This document shows, one piece after another, positions 33,636 through 45,553 of a stretch of 64,000 nucleotides of DNA. Made by a program: the position numbers and the translations under genes. The DNA is from Macrobrachium rosenbergii (taxonomy: Eukaryota > Arthropoda > Malacostraca > Decapoda > Palaemonidae). The DNA lies in contig NC_089744.1 of assembly GCF_040412425.1 (NCBI RefSeq), positions 42,809,599 through 42,873,598 of the forward strand, in the 5' to 3' direction. The notes under the pieces are model-generated. The model saw only the letters and a list, made by a program, of their open reading frames with translations. It was not told the origin of the DNA and did no database searches. Positions within the stretch are counted from its first letter, which is position 1; each line of letters opens with the position of its first letter.

Positions 33636-34047
33636 GTAAGTGTCAACCTCGTTTATTTTTCGGAGGTCTCCGTATTTTGTCGTATTGGCTAGCCCATTCC
33701 CTCATTAATTCCGTCTAGTAACTGAGGTGGCCCTCGTGACTCCGTTATTCTAACTCCAGCCACCAGATTATTCTATGATTTCATTGATTAAATGACCTAA
33801 TCCTTCTGTGCTAACGTCTACAGTAATATGTTTCGGATGAGGTCAAGGCTAGGTTGACTAATGGTTTTGTAAATAGGCTTTTGGAGTGAATGCAGATTGA
33901 GCAGTAGCCTACTAATGTAGTAGGCTTAGATATTTCAGAGAGAACATGACCTAGGCTAATCAGACAGTTTTATGCAACCCAACCTGGGATGTGATGTTCT
34001 GATCTGGTCATTCCTACAATGCTGTGTCCTCATATAACCAGACCTTA

Positions 34048-34265
34048 GCCTACCTTCTTAACCTGATGTAAGCGCTGTGCCCTGACCTGGGGGGGTTTGC
34101 CCCTCCTGGACCCCCCAAGTAACACTGACCTAAGAACCAGAACTTAATCCCCCCAAGTAACACTAGCCTAACCAGAACCCACCTTCCTAACCTGATTTAG
34201 GGCACTGTGCCCTGACCTAACCAAGGGGGGGAGCTTTGCCCCTCCTGGACCCCCTAGTAACACTT
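34048..34265. repeat. GC-rich tandem duplication, about 129-bp period
   Basis: Two units starting near 34054 and 34183 share CTGTGCCCTGACCT, a run of seven Gs, TTTGCCCCTCCTGGACCCCC and AGTAACACT. Confidence 0.8.
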
Positions 34266-34294
34266 AACATCAAGTACTGAAAAGTTAAGTATAC

Positions 34295-34503
34295 CTTAGT
34301 TTAGCCAGACCACTGAGCTGGTTAACAGCTCTCCTAGGGCTGGCCCGAAGGATCAGATTTGTTGTACGTGGCTAAGAACCAATTGGTTACCTAGCAACAG
34401 GACCTACAGCTTATTGTGGAATCCGAACCACATAGTGAGAAATGAATTTCTATCACCAGGAATCCGAACCACATAGTGAGAAATGAATTTCTATCACCAG
34501 AAA
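34295..34503. repeat. Conserved dispersed repeat with 40-bp terminal duplication
   Basis: The sequence contains GACCACTGAGCTGG, CTAGGGCTGGCCCGAAGGAT, GGCTAAGAACCAATTGG and AATCCGAACCACAT. I recall this pattern as common in decapod genomes. The last 40 bases are duplicated exactly in tandem (34420-34459 and 34460-34499 approximately). Its class is not established. Confidence 0.55.
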
Positions 34504-34869
34504 AAAATAATGGTAAATTGTTAATAAGCAACAGAATACTACAGGAAAAGTAAATTTCCAAGGTAATACCCGATGCAGAGCAACCCCATAGTTCTACCGT
34601 TTTCGCTAGTAGGCAGAATTACGAACACCTGCCCCTGTCTTCCCACTATGCATACTGCCTGGCTTTGCCTCCCCTCTGGAACCCCAAAGTAATCCATGAC
34701 ACCTCACATTGTATTGTACCCAGGATTTGTTCCTACTAGAATACAAATTAGCCTGTTGGCTGTTATGTAGACCAGGAGTATTCCTTGTGTCGGTAGTTAA
34801 CTGTTTGAAGTTTGGTGACAAGCAGGTGAGTAGTGGGACACCACACACTCGCCTATTGGTAGGTGGTTA

Positions 34870-35144
34870 CAGGCAGTCCCCGGTTAATGGCGATCCGGTT
34901 TTATGGCACTTGTATAGCGACATAAATCGGACGATATTTTTTCAGCATCGCAGCTCATAAAATTGCCAGTTTCCGATTATTGGGTATTGGAGCCAATACA
35001 TACCTAACAGAGGCGCTGATAACCAAAAATCTGCACTTTTTGGCGCCGATAAGCCTGAAAATCGCAGATTTTGGTGTAGTGGTGATTTTCGGTTATCATC
35101 ACACCCCCAGAATGGAACCCCTGCCGATAACCGAGGACTGCCTG
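34870..35144. mobile_element. TA-flanked Tigger/pogo-like MITE, copy 2
   Basis: 275 bp starting CAGGCAGTCCCCGG and ending CCGAGGACTGCCTG, with TA outside both ends. Interior blocks (C-C-T-A-A-C-A-G-A-G-G-C, G-G-C-G-C-C-G-A-T-A-A-G, G-G-T-T-A-T-C-A-T-C-A-C-A) match the copy at 51061 in the same orientation. No coding capacity. Confidence 0.88.
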
Positions 35145-35299
35145 TAGTGTTCTGTTTTTCCTTTAGCTATGGTTGAGTGAACATATCAGTTATTTAAGCA
35201 GTTACTGTTCTCAACTGAGCTATAAAGTTTGGTGTTATTATATTATATCTGTATAGTGTTTGTTTATTGGTAGCTCATTATGTCAGAGATGCTAGAGCA

Positions 35300-36430
35300 A
35301 CAAATTTATTTTTTTCTCTAGCTGCAACCTGTGTTAGGTTATGAAGTGTTCATACAGTTTGTTTTCTTTACAGTTCGTTTTTATTTTATTTATTTATTTT
35401 TTTTTTTTTAAGAGAAACAACGGTAGCATGCAATTTTCTTTAGATGAGCAGGTAAAGTTTTGTTTCTGCCCATCCTGTGCTATTCTTCCATCATGGTATT
35501 CAAACTCTTGGGGGGGCGAAGGACATTGGGAGCCCTCTCCTCCAGTGTAGGTTTGTTGCAAGGTTCGTGACAGACATTTAGAGAGGTATCCAAGGGAGAA
35601 GTAGATCAGTTTGCTCTGTTGACCAGTCTCTACTATGGCCTTTCACACTGTTATGGTCACATAGGCCTATCTTCAGTATTGTGCATATTAGTGTAGCCCA
35701 GTCATTGCAGATTGTTCTGAGAGATTAGGAAGGGATCTTGATGAAAAGTTATTTGTATATGCACTTTGTTGGTCATTTCTTATCCTCCAGGTTGCAAGCA
35801 TGCTCATTCCCCTGGCTCCTCTCTACCTCTTATGAGATAAGATACCAGGAGGGTGATTGTGGATATACCTGATCTCTTTTGTCATCCTAGTCATACTTTG
35901 CCTGCAATAACCACTGAATCTGTTGTTAAAAGCTTTTGATGGAGCAAAGTCCCCATTTTATCTTGGACTCTCAGCTGTCTTCCTCTGCAACTGTAGCAAG
36001 GGGTCCAATGAGAGACAGTAAGTTGAGAGAAGAAAAAATTCCACCCTATTTTATCGTTTTTCAGAGTTCTCCCTTTCAGATCTTGGCATCTCTTTCTGTC
36101 TTGGTCAAAAGTCTGCTATTGTGGTGGTGTTTTAAGTCTTTCCATATACAGAAGAAAAGAAGAACTTGTCGTGGTCCCCTTTGGGACAGAGCTCTGAAAG
36201 AAGTTCAGTCTAGAATGACCCTTTGTTTGTCACTGCAGGTTCTTCTTGGAAAGTTCTACCAGAGACTGTTTTCACCTACAAATTCTGTTACTTGTGTTAG
36301 GGGAGGTGTTGTGATAGGAAGGTTGTAAAGTATAGGAGTACAAAACATGCTTGGGAAGTGGGTGGTCCCACTTGACTCTTGACTAAGGACAGATGCCACT
36401 AGTCCCTTGCATATATAATTTTATTGATTT
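35300..36430. other. Unassigned stretch with a non-recognised open frame
   Basis: The + strand open frame at 35936-36328 (130 residues) has no recognised domain. Neighbouring sequence has an amino-acid flavour of gag remnants but is stopped repeatedly. No repeat partner was seen in the window. Confidence 0.25.
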
Positions 36431-36466
36431 TACTGGATTCCAGCTGGTGCTAAGAGATTTATCCTA

Positions 36467-37358
36467 ATGTTAAGACCTCTATATCTAATTGGCATTTTAT
36501 GTTGTTGGCTCTCCACACAGCAATTCTGTGTCAAATGGGGTAACGTACTGTTGTACGCCTTTGGCTCCCTAAACGGGCTCCGGGAAGGGGGCATTCTGTT
36601 TAACACGTTCACAGATGCCCTGAATGTCAAACTGAACTCACTCCCAATTGGATGCACTATCACTGAAACAACAATAAACAGCCTCTGTTACGCTGATGAT
36701 ATGGTTCTGATTTCCCCATCAGTGCAAGGTCTCCAGCGACTCATTGACACCTGCCGTCATTATACAGAGGAATTTGATATCCTATACAATGAAGCCAAGA
36801 CCTAGTGTATGTCACTGCTCCCGAGATCACTTAAGCGTATTGCAGAACCACTAATTTTCCTTGGAAATCATCGTCTGGAATTCGTGCCTGAATTTCCATA
36901 TTTGAGACACATTATCACGGACAACGTAAAAGATACGGCAGATATAGAACAGAGGTGTCATAAACTATGTGCAGCTGGCAACATGATTGCAAGGAGGTTT
37001 GCCTTCTGTCATGAAACAAAACTGCTACTCTTCCGCTCGCACTTTTCATCAAAATACAGTATACATGGGTGTTTTTGGTCCACAACTATACCTTCAGAGA
37101 CCATCAAATATCACTGTTGTTCACAATGACACTCTGAGGCGCCTCACAAACACTCCTCGCTATCACTCAGCCACGCAGATGTTCATAGAAAAGCGCCTGG
37201 ATAACTTGAAAATCATTGTGAGGCAAACGATGTCTAGTCTGATCACCCGACTGAGAAACAGCAGCAATTCGCTCATACAAAGCATCCTGAGCAGTGAGGT
37301 AAGGAGAAGATCTAAATTGTGGGAAAGATGGAATAATGAGATGTTTGTTCCTTAAATG
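36467..37358 (+). pseudogene. 5'-truncated LINE reverse transcriptase
   Basis: The open frame 36467-36805 carries G-L-R-E-G-G-I-L-F-N-T-F, then the catalytic Y-A-D-D box at 36689-36700, then L-I-S-P-S-V-Q-G-L-Q. A TAG at 36803 interrupts it. The reading resumes to 37129 (thumb and R-H-x-I region), then shifts by one frame to 36987-37355 for the last 75 residues. This order fits the C-terminal half of a non-LTR retrotransposon RT. Endonuclease and ORF1 are missing, as usual for 5' truncation. No poly(A) tail was found, so the 3' end is uncertain. The clade was not assigned. Confidence 0.75.
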
Positions 37359-38118
37359 CCTTATTCTCTGTTTTTGCAATTATGAAGTGTCATCTCTGGA
37401 ATCTGTCATTATTATATATATAAAAGCTCCCCCCTTAAGAAGGCCTTCACTCCCTTTCGGGCGTGAAGGTCTGTACTAAGCAAGCTGTTCGCTTCTATTA
37501 CGTTACTCTTCTCCCCTGAGCAGATTTGTCCCGTGCAGTCTAACTAGGTATGGACCTACCTAACTGTAGAAAGGACATGAGCTTTAATTACTTACTTACA
37601 GAATCCTAACTGTACTTAAAGGTGCTTACAGTTATTACATGCTACCTCTTATAATCATGGTTTTTTAGACGTAGCCAAATGGTATATTCTATGGTATCTC
37701 CTATCCTAACCTACCCCACACGGCCGTAGCACCAACGTAATGGACAATGAACTAGCTAAATTACAAGGTTTTCTGCACTACAGTTGGTAATTACTGGTTG
37801 GTACATGAGGTTTGCCTCATATGATAAATGCTTGCCTCACTGAGGTCTTAGGCCATGCGTGTCATGAGCGTAGTGGCTCTATTCACTATAGTTTAGACTG
37901 TCTGATTTCAGTTACCCTGTACTTACGTGTTTACTGCGTTTTGATGGAAGGTGCAAGTGATAAGGTTACTATTCAATGTCGTTAATCTGTTTAGACTGTC
38001 TTCACCACTGGTAGAGATCATGCTGGCTACCTCCTCTGGGCAAAACAGGATCACTATCTAAGATGGTAAGGCACTGTGCCAAGAGGGCCCTAGTGCCAGG
38101 ATAAGCTCAACAACCTGC
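37359..38118. other. Spacer with a short hairpin
   Basis: No gene was recognised. At 37444-37469 the sequence CCTTCACTCCC-TTTC-GGGCGTGAAGG folds into a near-perfect stem of ten pairs. Its role, if any, is unknown. Confidence 0.35.
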
Positions 38119-38120
38119 AA

Positions 38121-40671
38121 CTACTGGGCTCTCTTCTGCCCCTTCTTCTTCTTCTTCTTCTTCAGCCTCCTCCAAGGCCTATCTATGTCAGACCTAGGAG
38201 GTAATGAGGGCACCGACTCTGGGGAAATGCCAGAAGGGCTAGCGGGCATGAAGTCGGGGGTAACTTCAGAAGCTACAGGAGGGCTCCCTACTCCAGCTGC
38301 TGCGACAACTGGAGCGAGAGCGATCTCGACCTCTGCGTTCAAGGAGGCCAGTTCCTGGTCTCCCAGAGAAGGTGTAACAGTTTGGTTCACCAGGGGTTCA
38401 TCCTTTGGGGACGGATTTGGCGAAGAAGTGTCGGGTGCTGGAGGCTCTCCAGTTGCCACGACTAGGGCTGTGAGGGATCCTGGATCTCCCGGAGGAGGAT
38501 CCACCTAATGACTTGGACCAGGCACAGGGTCTGTCTTAATTGATGGCTCAGTGTCCGTGCCGGATGGAGCTTAGCACTGCTCAGTGCTCACAAGTGGCAC
38601 TGGCAGCAATTTTGCGGGTCAGGCATGCCTGACAAGGGGTCCAGAGGTGCAATGCTTCGCAGATGGCATGAATTTGGCTGTGGCAGAGATTCCTGCACCA
38701 GCTGGAGATCAGAGCCTCTGAGAGTCTTGCTCGGGGGCATCCGCTGGGCGTTGCTTACTTGGGCAGCCCTTCCAATAAGTGGAGTTGCCTGTCCGCTTAC
38801 ACGTCCGACAGTGGTACTGCTCCTCCTGAATGTCTCTTTGGGGAGAGGGAGGACCTCTTTGTTGGTCACCCCTTCATGAATGGAGAGGGCTAGGCCGAGA
38901 TCATTTTGATGTGTACCCCTTCCGCTGACCACTTCGGTGGGCGGATGGTGGGTTATCTTCGTGGGGTTCTCCTACAGTCTGGGCCTCCATGGAGGAGGTA
39001 GCGTGGCTGTGAAGTGGCGTTGGGAAAGGGGTTCCCCAGCGGAGGTCCCTACCTAACAGGAAGTCCACTCCGGGCAGAATTCCACCCACCACGCCAAGGC
39101 GGTGGGGTAGTGTGCCCCAAGGTGTCGTGACCTGGAGCTTGACTGTGGGAATGGTAATGGTGTGGCCCTGTATCCACTTCATCTCCCCCCTGGTTTTCTT
39201 GTCCTCCCTTGTGGCGACGGCTGGGGTGGGCCCTGGAGATCAGGCTAACATCTGCCGCGAGTGTCTACCATGACCGGAAGGGTTACGGGCAGGCTAGAGC
39301 CCTTATGGGGGCCACCGAGATGAACTGGGTCCCTAGTCTCTGAAGCAGGGTAAAAGGATCTTTTCGGCCTGGCTCACTGAGAATGAGGTGCTAATGAGGT
39401 TGACGAACTTGGTGGTGGGGACATGATGATGTGGAGAGCTAGGCCGGGTGGCCAGCACTGTAGTGCACTGCAGCACCACAGGATTTGCACTGGCCCCTTG
39501 CCACCAGCTCGGTGGCCTGTGGTGATGGTTGGTAAACAAGGTTGCATGGATGTAGAGGAGAGGAGTTCTGGCTGTTAGTAGGAGGCTGCTTGTTAGTGCC
39601 GAGCTTGTATCGGCACTGAGGCCAGTTGCCCCACCCTTTTACAGTGGGCCCCAGGAGGCTTGCTAGGCAGTCCATTCTTCGGGCATGAGTCGAGCCTGAG
39701 AGGTATCCTGGTGGCACTATGCACCCTGGGATGTGCTGTAGGACTGGTTGAAGGTTTCCCATGAATCGGCCATGCAGCAGGCTTCCATAAGGGTGGTGGG
39801 CTGCTTATCTTCTAGATATACAGGGAGGGGCCCAGGCACACATTGGTAAAGATCCTCCAGCATTGTCCAATTGAAGAGGTCCTCAAACATTGTGCAAGAC
39901 AAGGAGTTGAACCAGTGGGTGCCAGACTGGGTCTTGTGACAGACCCATTCATTTCCAGGACCAGCGGACTTCCTTGGCAAGGCCTCGGAACCGCTGTCTC
40001 CATTTCTCTGAGGTTATTTCGTAGGCCTTCATGATGACTCTATGCACTTCAATCATGTTGCCTCTCTGACTCTTCTCCAGTGAGTGAAGTGCTGCCTTAG
40101 CTTTTCCCTCCATGTGCTTGGCTAGCACTAAGGCCCTCTCTGTCTCAGTGGTGCTGTAGTTCTCAAAGAGTGCCTCTATTTCCTCCAACCATGCTTCTGG
40201 CTCTTCCTCAGTCCACTTGGTGACGAGGGAATTAATGCTCGAGATTAGAGCATTTGGGGCAGCAGGTGTGGGGTTGGAGGCTTGGTGTATAGCCATAGCT
40301 TCGGCATTTTCTCTTCTTCTTTCCAGCTTGAGCTCCCTTTCCTTGAGAGCTAGCTCACTCTCCTTGAAGGCTAACTCATGCTGTCTTCTGCTTTCTTCTC
40401 TTTCGTCTTCCAGCTGCCTCTGTTCGGCCTCATACCTCCTCTGTTCTTCTTCACACGCCCTCTGTTCGGCTTCATAATTCCGCCATTCTAGTCTTTCTTC
40501 CTTCTCTCGCTTGGCCAAGTCATCCAGCTGTTCCTTAACCCACTTGGTGAGGTCCAATCCCTGTAAGACCTGCCACTGTCCCCAGCGCCATAAAGGCTCT
40601 ATGACTCTGTTTCCATGGTTCTGGTGGGCAAGGGCATCTATCCAGGTCAACTGGACGTATTTGGGCAGCAA
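38121..40671 (-). pseudogene. Gypsy-like (Ty3) gag and protease remnant
   Basis: Minus strand. The first open frame (40671-39949, 240 residues) has a long Glu/Arg-rich charged helix at about residues 50-115. A gag helical domain follows (W-L-E-E-I-E-A-L-F-E-N-Y, then A-K-A-A-L-H-S-L). The reading shifts frame twice (39980-39717, 39762-39439) through a C-K-S-C-G-A zinc-knuckle-like motif near 39490. Protease is suggested by V-M-V-D-T-R-G (39250-39275, Gly-Ala replaced) and by V-D-F-L-L-G-R-D-L (about 39020-39060), the usual second protease motif. A later frame carries C-R-T-C-K-R-T-G at about 38810 and a Pro/Ser-rich, poly-Lys tail to 38121. RT is absent, and no LTR pair was found by eye. Confidence 0.6.
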
Positions 40672-41211
40672 GGAAGTGTCCCTCAGATTTAGGGTGACTC
40701 TTCAGTGATGTAGCACCTTTTCAAAAAGGTGGCACTGTGGTTGAGTGTACCATGTAAAGGTCACACTGGTGGCACCCAGTATCTTTATGCACTGGTGTAA
40801 CTTTTGTAACCAAAGGACTTTTTTTCTGTTCCTTTTTTTCTGCTTTTTTCTTCTTTGTTTGGTGGCACTATGGTGCCAGTGCGTTCCTAGGAACCCTTTA
40901 CTTGAGTCCAACTAGTTTATATTTAAAGAAAATGGACTCTGCCCCAGCAGAGTGTAACAAATGAGTGGGAGAGAAAGGGAAGGTAACAGAGGGAGAGAGA
41001 TGTAAGCTATTCAGTTTATGACAGTGCCTCAGATCAGTGGTACTGTGGAAAAGGAAAATTCAATTGTGGTTGTTTTGAGGCCCTCGTGAGTGACTGGTCC
41101 CAGTACCCGCTGTGCTACTCCCTTGTCATGCAAAGGGAGAAAGGCTACTTTCTACTTAAGTCTGGATAAAAGACCTCACTCGTGCCCGACAGTTTCTAAC
41201 TGTAATTAATC
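40672..41211. other. Spacer upstream of the Gypsy-like gag; possible leader/LTR remnant
   Basis: Contains several near repeats of GGTGGCAC (40731, 40769, 40861) and no open frame of interest. It could be the leader or left LTR of the minus-strand element, but no matching copy was found beyond 38121. Confidence 0.3.
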
Positions 41212-41215
41212 TTAA

Positions 41216-44092
41216 CCCCTGCTGCCGACTGACGACACATACATCGACTGAAATTGTCTGTTGGGTGCCGAGTGGACATCTTGATACGTCGACTACAAAA
41301 AACTTCAACCTTCAGTCAACTTTGAAAAATAAAATGGTCGAAAAACACAATTGTAAGCTAAAACTCTTACATTCTAGTAATATTCAATCATTTATCTTCA
41401 TTTTGCAACAAAATGGAAGTCTCTAGCACAATATTTCAATTTATAGTGAATTTTTGAAAAAAACTTTTTCCTTACGTCCGCGTGGTAACTCGGCCGAAAA
41501 TTTCAGAAATTCTTTCGTCATTTTGTCGTAATTTTTACACCGTTTTATATTAGCCATTAAATAAAATTTTATATATGAAAATGTGCGCAATTTCATGTAA
41601 AATACAACAAAAAACAACCCATGGTTGGAAATATTTTCATATAAATCACGATAAGTGCCAAAATTTCAACCTTCTGTCAACTTTGACTCAACCGAAATAG
41701 TAAAAAAACGGAATTGTAAGCTAAAACTCTTACATTCTAGTAATATTCAATCATGTACCTTCGTTTTACAACAAATTGAAAGTCTCTAGCACAATATTTC
41801 GATATATGGTGAATTTTTGAAAAAACTTTTCCCTTATGTCCGTGCGCGGTAACTTGTCTGAACATCTCAGAAATTCTTTCGTCACTTTGTCGTAATGTTT
41901 GCACAGTTTTATATTAGTCGTTACATAAAGTTTTATGTATGAAAATGTGCGCAATTTCATGTAGAATACAACGGAAAATAACTCATGGTTGTAGCTTTTA
42001 TCAGTTTGGAAATATTTTCATATAAATCACGATAAGTGCCAAAATTTCAACCTTCGGTCAACTTTAACTCGACCGAAATGGTTGAAAATGCAGTTGTAAG
42101 CTAAAACTCTTACATTCCAGTAATATTCAATCATTTACCTTCATTTTGCAACAAAAACTCTTACAATATTTCAATTTAGTAATTTTGAAAATCATTTCCC
42201 TTCCGTCATCCGTATGTAATTTGCCAAACATCTTGGAAATTCTTTTGTCATTTTGTCGTAATGTTTGCTCTGTTTTATATTAGTCATTACATAGTGTTTT
42301 ATATATGAAAATTCAATTTCATTAGAATACAACAGAAAATAACTTGTGGTTGTAGCTTTAAGTTTTGAAATATTTTCATATAAATCACGATAAGTGCGAA
42401 ATTTCAACCTTCGTCAACTTTAACTCGACCGAGATGGTCGAAAACGCAATTGTAAACTAAAACTCTTGCATTCTAGTAATATTCAGTCATTTACCTTCAT
42501 TTTGCAACAAATTGGAAGTCTCTAGCACAATATTTTGATTTATGGCGAATTTTTGAAAAAAACTTTTTCCTTCCGTCCGCATGTGGTAACTTGGCCGAAC
42601 ATCTCGGAAATTCTTTCGTCATTTTGTCGTAATGTTTGCACAGTTTTATATTAGTCATTACATAAATTTTTATATATGAAAATGTGCGCAATTTCATGTA
42701 GAATACAACAAAAAATAACTCATGGTTGTAGCTTTTATCAGTTTTGAAATATTTTCATATAAATCACGATAAGTGCCAAAATTTCAACCTTTGGTCAACT
42801 TTAACTCGACCGAAATGGTCGAAAAACGCAATTGTAAGCTAAAACTCTTACATTCTAGTAATATTCAATCATTTACCTTCATTTTGCAACAAATTGGAAG
42901 TCTCTAGCACAATATTTCAATTTATGGTGAATTTTTGAAAAAACTTTTTTACGCCCGCTATGTAACTTGGCTAACATCTCAGAAATTCTTTCGCCACTTT
43001 GTCGTAATGTTTGCACCGTTTTATATTAGTCGTTACATAAAGTTTTATATATGAAAATGTGCGCAATTTCATGTAGAATACAACAGAAAATAACTCATGG
43101 TTGTAGCTTTTATCAGTTTTGAAATATTTTCATATAAATCACGATAAGTGCTAAAATTTCAACCTTCGGTCAACTTTAACTCGACCGAAATGGTCGAAAA
43201 ACGCAATTGTAAGCTAAAACTCTTAAATTCTAGTAATATTCAATCATTTTTTTCATTTTGCAAACAAATTGGAAGTCTCTAGCAAAATATTTCAATTTAT
43301 GGTGAATTTTTTGAAAAACTTTTTTCCTTACGTCCGCGGTAACTCGGCCGAACATCTCGGAAATTCTTTCGTCACTTTTTTAATGTTTGCACAGTTTTCT
43401 ATTAGTGTTACATAATTTTTATATATGAAAATGTGCGCATTTTCATGTAGAATACAACAAAAATAACTCATGGTTGTAGCTTTTATCAGTTTTGAAATAT
43501 TTTCATATAAATCACGATAAATAGAAAAAATTCTACCATCGGTCAACTTTAACTCGACTGAAATGGTCAAAAACTGCAATTGTAAGCTAAAACACTTACA
43601 TTCTAGTAATATTCAGTCAATTACCTTCATTTTGCAACAAACGGGAAGTCTCTAGCACAATATTTCAATTTATGGTGAATTTTTTGAAAAAACTTTTTTG
43701 CACGTATTTAATTCATGCATCAAAATATTTTCTCTGTGTTGCTTTGATCGATTTACAATTTGCTATATACAAAAATCATCGCAATTTAGTGTACAATACA
43801 AAGATAGAAAAATAACTTGTTCTTTAACCGCTTTGTCATTTTTGTCAATTATAATGAAATTTTTTTGCACTGTTATATTTCATTATTTATATATGATAAT
43901 GATATTTTTTTCATTTCTGATGGTCGCATACTAAACTTTGACAAAAAAAGGAGCCAAAAATGATACTCTTAATCTTTAAAACTAAACGTGTTGTGATTTT
44001 TTGAAAAAACTTTTTCTGCTTTCGCGCTTAACTCCCGAATGCCGCCGGCATACGACAGACACTTTTGTAAATAGAGGCTCGGCATTTAAGGG
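41216..44092. mobile_element. TTAA-flanked piggyBac-like element with internal tandem expansion
   Basis: Ends are CCCCTGCTGCCGAC on the left and CTCGGCATTTAAGGG on the right, with TTAA outside both (41212-41215 and 44093-44096). The outermost sequence on each side matches the 605-bp element at 8645-9249 in reverse orientation, so both belong to one family. The middle consists of about six tandem units. No transposase is encoded. Minus-strand open frames here are repeated translations of the unit. Confidence 0.8.
41299..43640. repeat. Tandem array of about six 375-bp units
   Basis: Units start with a variant of AAAATTTCAACCTTCGGTCAA at about 41299, 41659, 42041, 42399, 42778, 43153 and 43528. 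Spacings are 360, 382, 358, 379, 375 and 375. Each unit contains AAGCTAAAACTCTTACATTC, a CTCTAGCACAATATTTC block, a CGGAAATTCTTTCGTCA-type block and ATGAAAATGTGCGCA. Units differ by small deletions. Confidence 0.9.
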
Positions 44093-44688
44093 TTAACATG
44101 TCCTCATTGGTGGGACAGAGGTGGTTCTGGTTATTCGCTTTAGTTTAATTAATTATCCCAGCCCGCTCTATGAGAGAGAGAGAATATTTTGGGCTATTTT
44201 AGGGGATTGTCTTAGCAATCATAACTTTCCTTGTGGCCCAAGTCGTATGTTTTACTCTGAGAATTATGTTTAAAAATGATAAGTTTCTTTTCTTCTTATA
44301 ACTTACATCGGGTATTTGTATAGAACTTTTTTTCTTTCTTCTCTTATATATCTCCTTAATAAAACCTATCATTCCCTGACTAAATTATATCTTGTTTTTA
44401 CCTATTGTATGGAATCCTAAAAACTCTTGAAGTCTATGTTCTGTCTTAAGATTTTGTAGTCGAAATACGCAAACAAAGTTTTATCAATAACAATTTACCT
44501 TCATGGTATTTTGTAAAATTAATGTTATTGGAAAACCTGTAAAATCTCTTTGCAGCCTCTAATTTCACTAAACACACTTTTTACCAGGCACTGTTCAAAT
44601 TTAATAATTTTACTAAATTCAGATCTTAAAAGTTTTTTGACATCTCAAATTCTTTCGTAATATACTACGTTAAAAGTAATTCTTTAAG

Positions 44689-44693
<5 letters not shown>

Positions 44694-44765
<72 letters not shown>
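44694..44765. repeat. (GA)n microsatellite
   Basis: About 36 perfect GA units. The Leu-Ser open frame on the minus strand is a repeat translation. Confidence 0.97.
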
Positions 44766-44771
<6 letters not shown>

Positions 44772-45454
44772 ACCGATGGTCTCGAAATCAGAATGAAAAC
44801 AGATTTCAGAATTCCAGCGGCACATGAAACAGTTACATGACGCCATTAAAGCATTTTGAGTGCGAGACACCAAAAGAGAAATTTCTAGAAGGAAAGTGAC
44901 GTAATCCCAGCAAAATGTTTTGAACGCAATCGACGCATTCACTTTGGGGTGTACATGATCAGAGCAATGCATGAACAATGCAAATTCTGCTTTTTTTACG
45001 GGACAAATCTTTACAGAAACTCTACACGATCAAAACATACTGCAATCGGGTAATTATGATTGAGGTGTTTTATAAACAAGACGAAAAACTAAGTCGATTT
45101 CCTGAACGAATCGGCAGTTGTTATTCAAAACTATCTTCACATTAACCCAAAACAACAAAACAAAGCGCTCTCTCTTATCTCAACTGATGACAACTGAAAT
45201 GAAACAAGTCTTTGCTGAACACACACACTCACACATGTGTTGCTCATACTACATCACTGTTAAAATTGTGTTATCAGTTCTAAATTATGCTGTTATTTAA
45301 ATCACTAGTACCTTTGAGATCTGATGCCAAACTAAATACGACACTTCAATAATCACTATCATTACACATAAAACATGATAAATAAAAGAGTAAATATATC
45401 AAAATTATAGAGGATATATGTATTACAAGGCAGCATCATGAAAAAATGTATATA

Positions 45455-45458
<4 letters not shown>

Positions 45459-45549
<91 letters not shown>
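45459..45549. repeat. (TA)n microsatellite
   Basis: About 45 TA units upstream of DIRS-like element A. Confidence 0.97.

Positions 45550-45553
<4 letters not shown>

Noticed and set aside
34295..34503. tRNA-derived SINE
   Set aside because: Motifs resembling the A and B boxes occur on the minus strand, but in the wrong order (B-like before A-like), so pol III origin is not supported.
35936..36328. 130-residue + strand open frame as a gene
   Set aside because: It has no recognised motif, splice context or repeat partner, and its length is compatible with chance.
38185..38508. 107-residue + strand open frame rich in Gly/Ser/Thr
   Set aside because: It is antisense to the Pro/Ser-rich tail of the minus-strand Gypsy-like remnant, and its composition follows from that.
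40217..40477. Ser/Leu-rich + strand open frame
   Set aside because: It is antisense to the charged helix of the minus-strand gag.
37359..41215. LTR pair around the Gypsy-like gag
   Set aside because: No direct repeat of useful length was found between 37359-38120 and 40672-41215 by eye.
41766..43579. Four related small minus-strand proteins of 64-83 residues
   Set aside because: They recur once per 375-bp tandem unit and vary with its indels, so they are repeat translations.
41299..43640. CRISPR-like regular array
   Set aside because: Units are 375 bp without short repeat/unique spacer structure, in a eukaryotic TTAA-flanked element.
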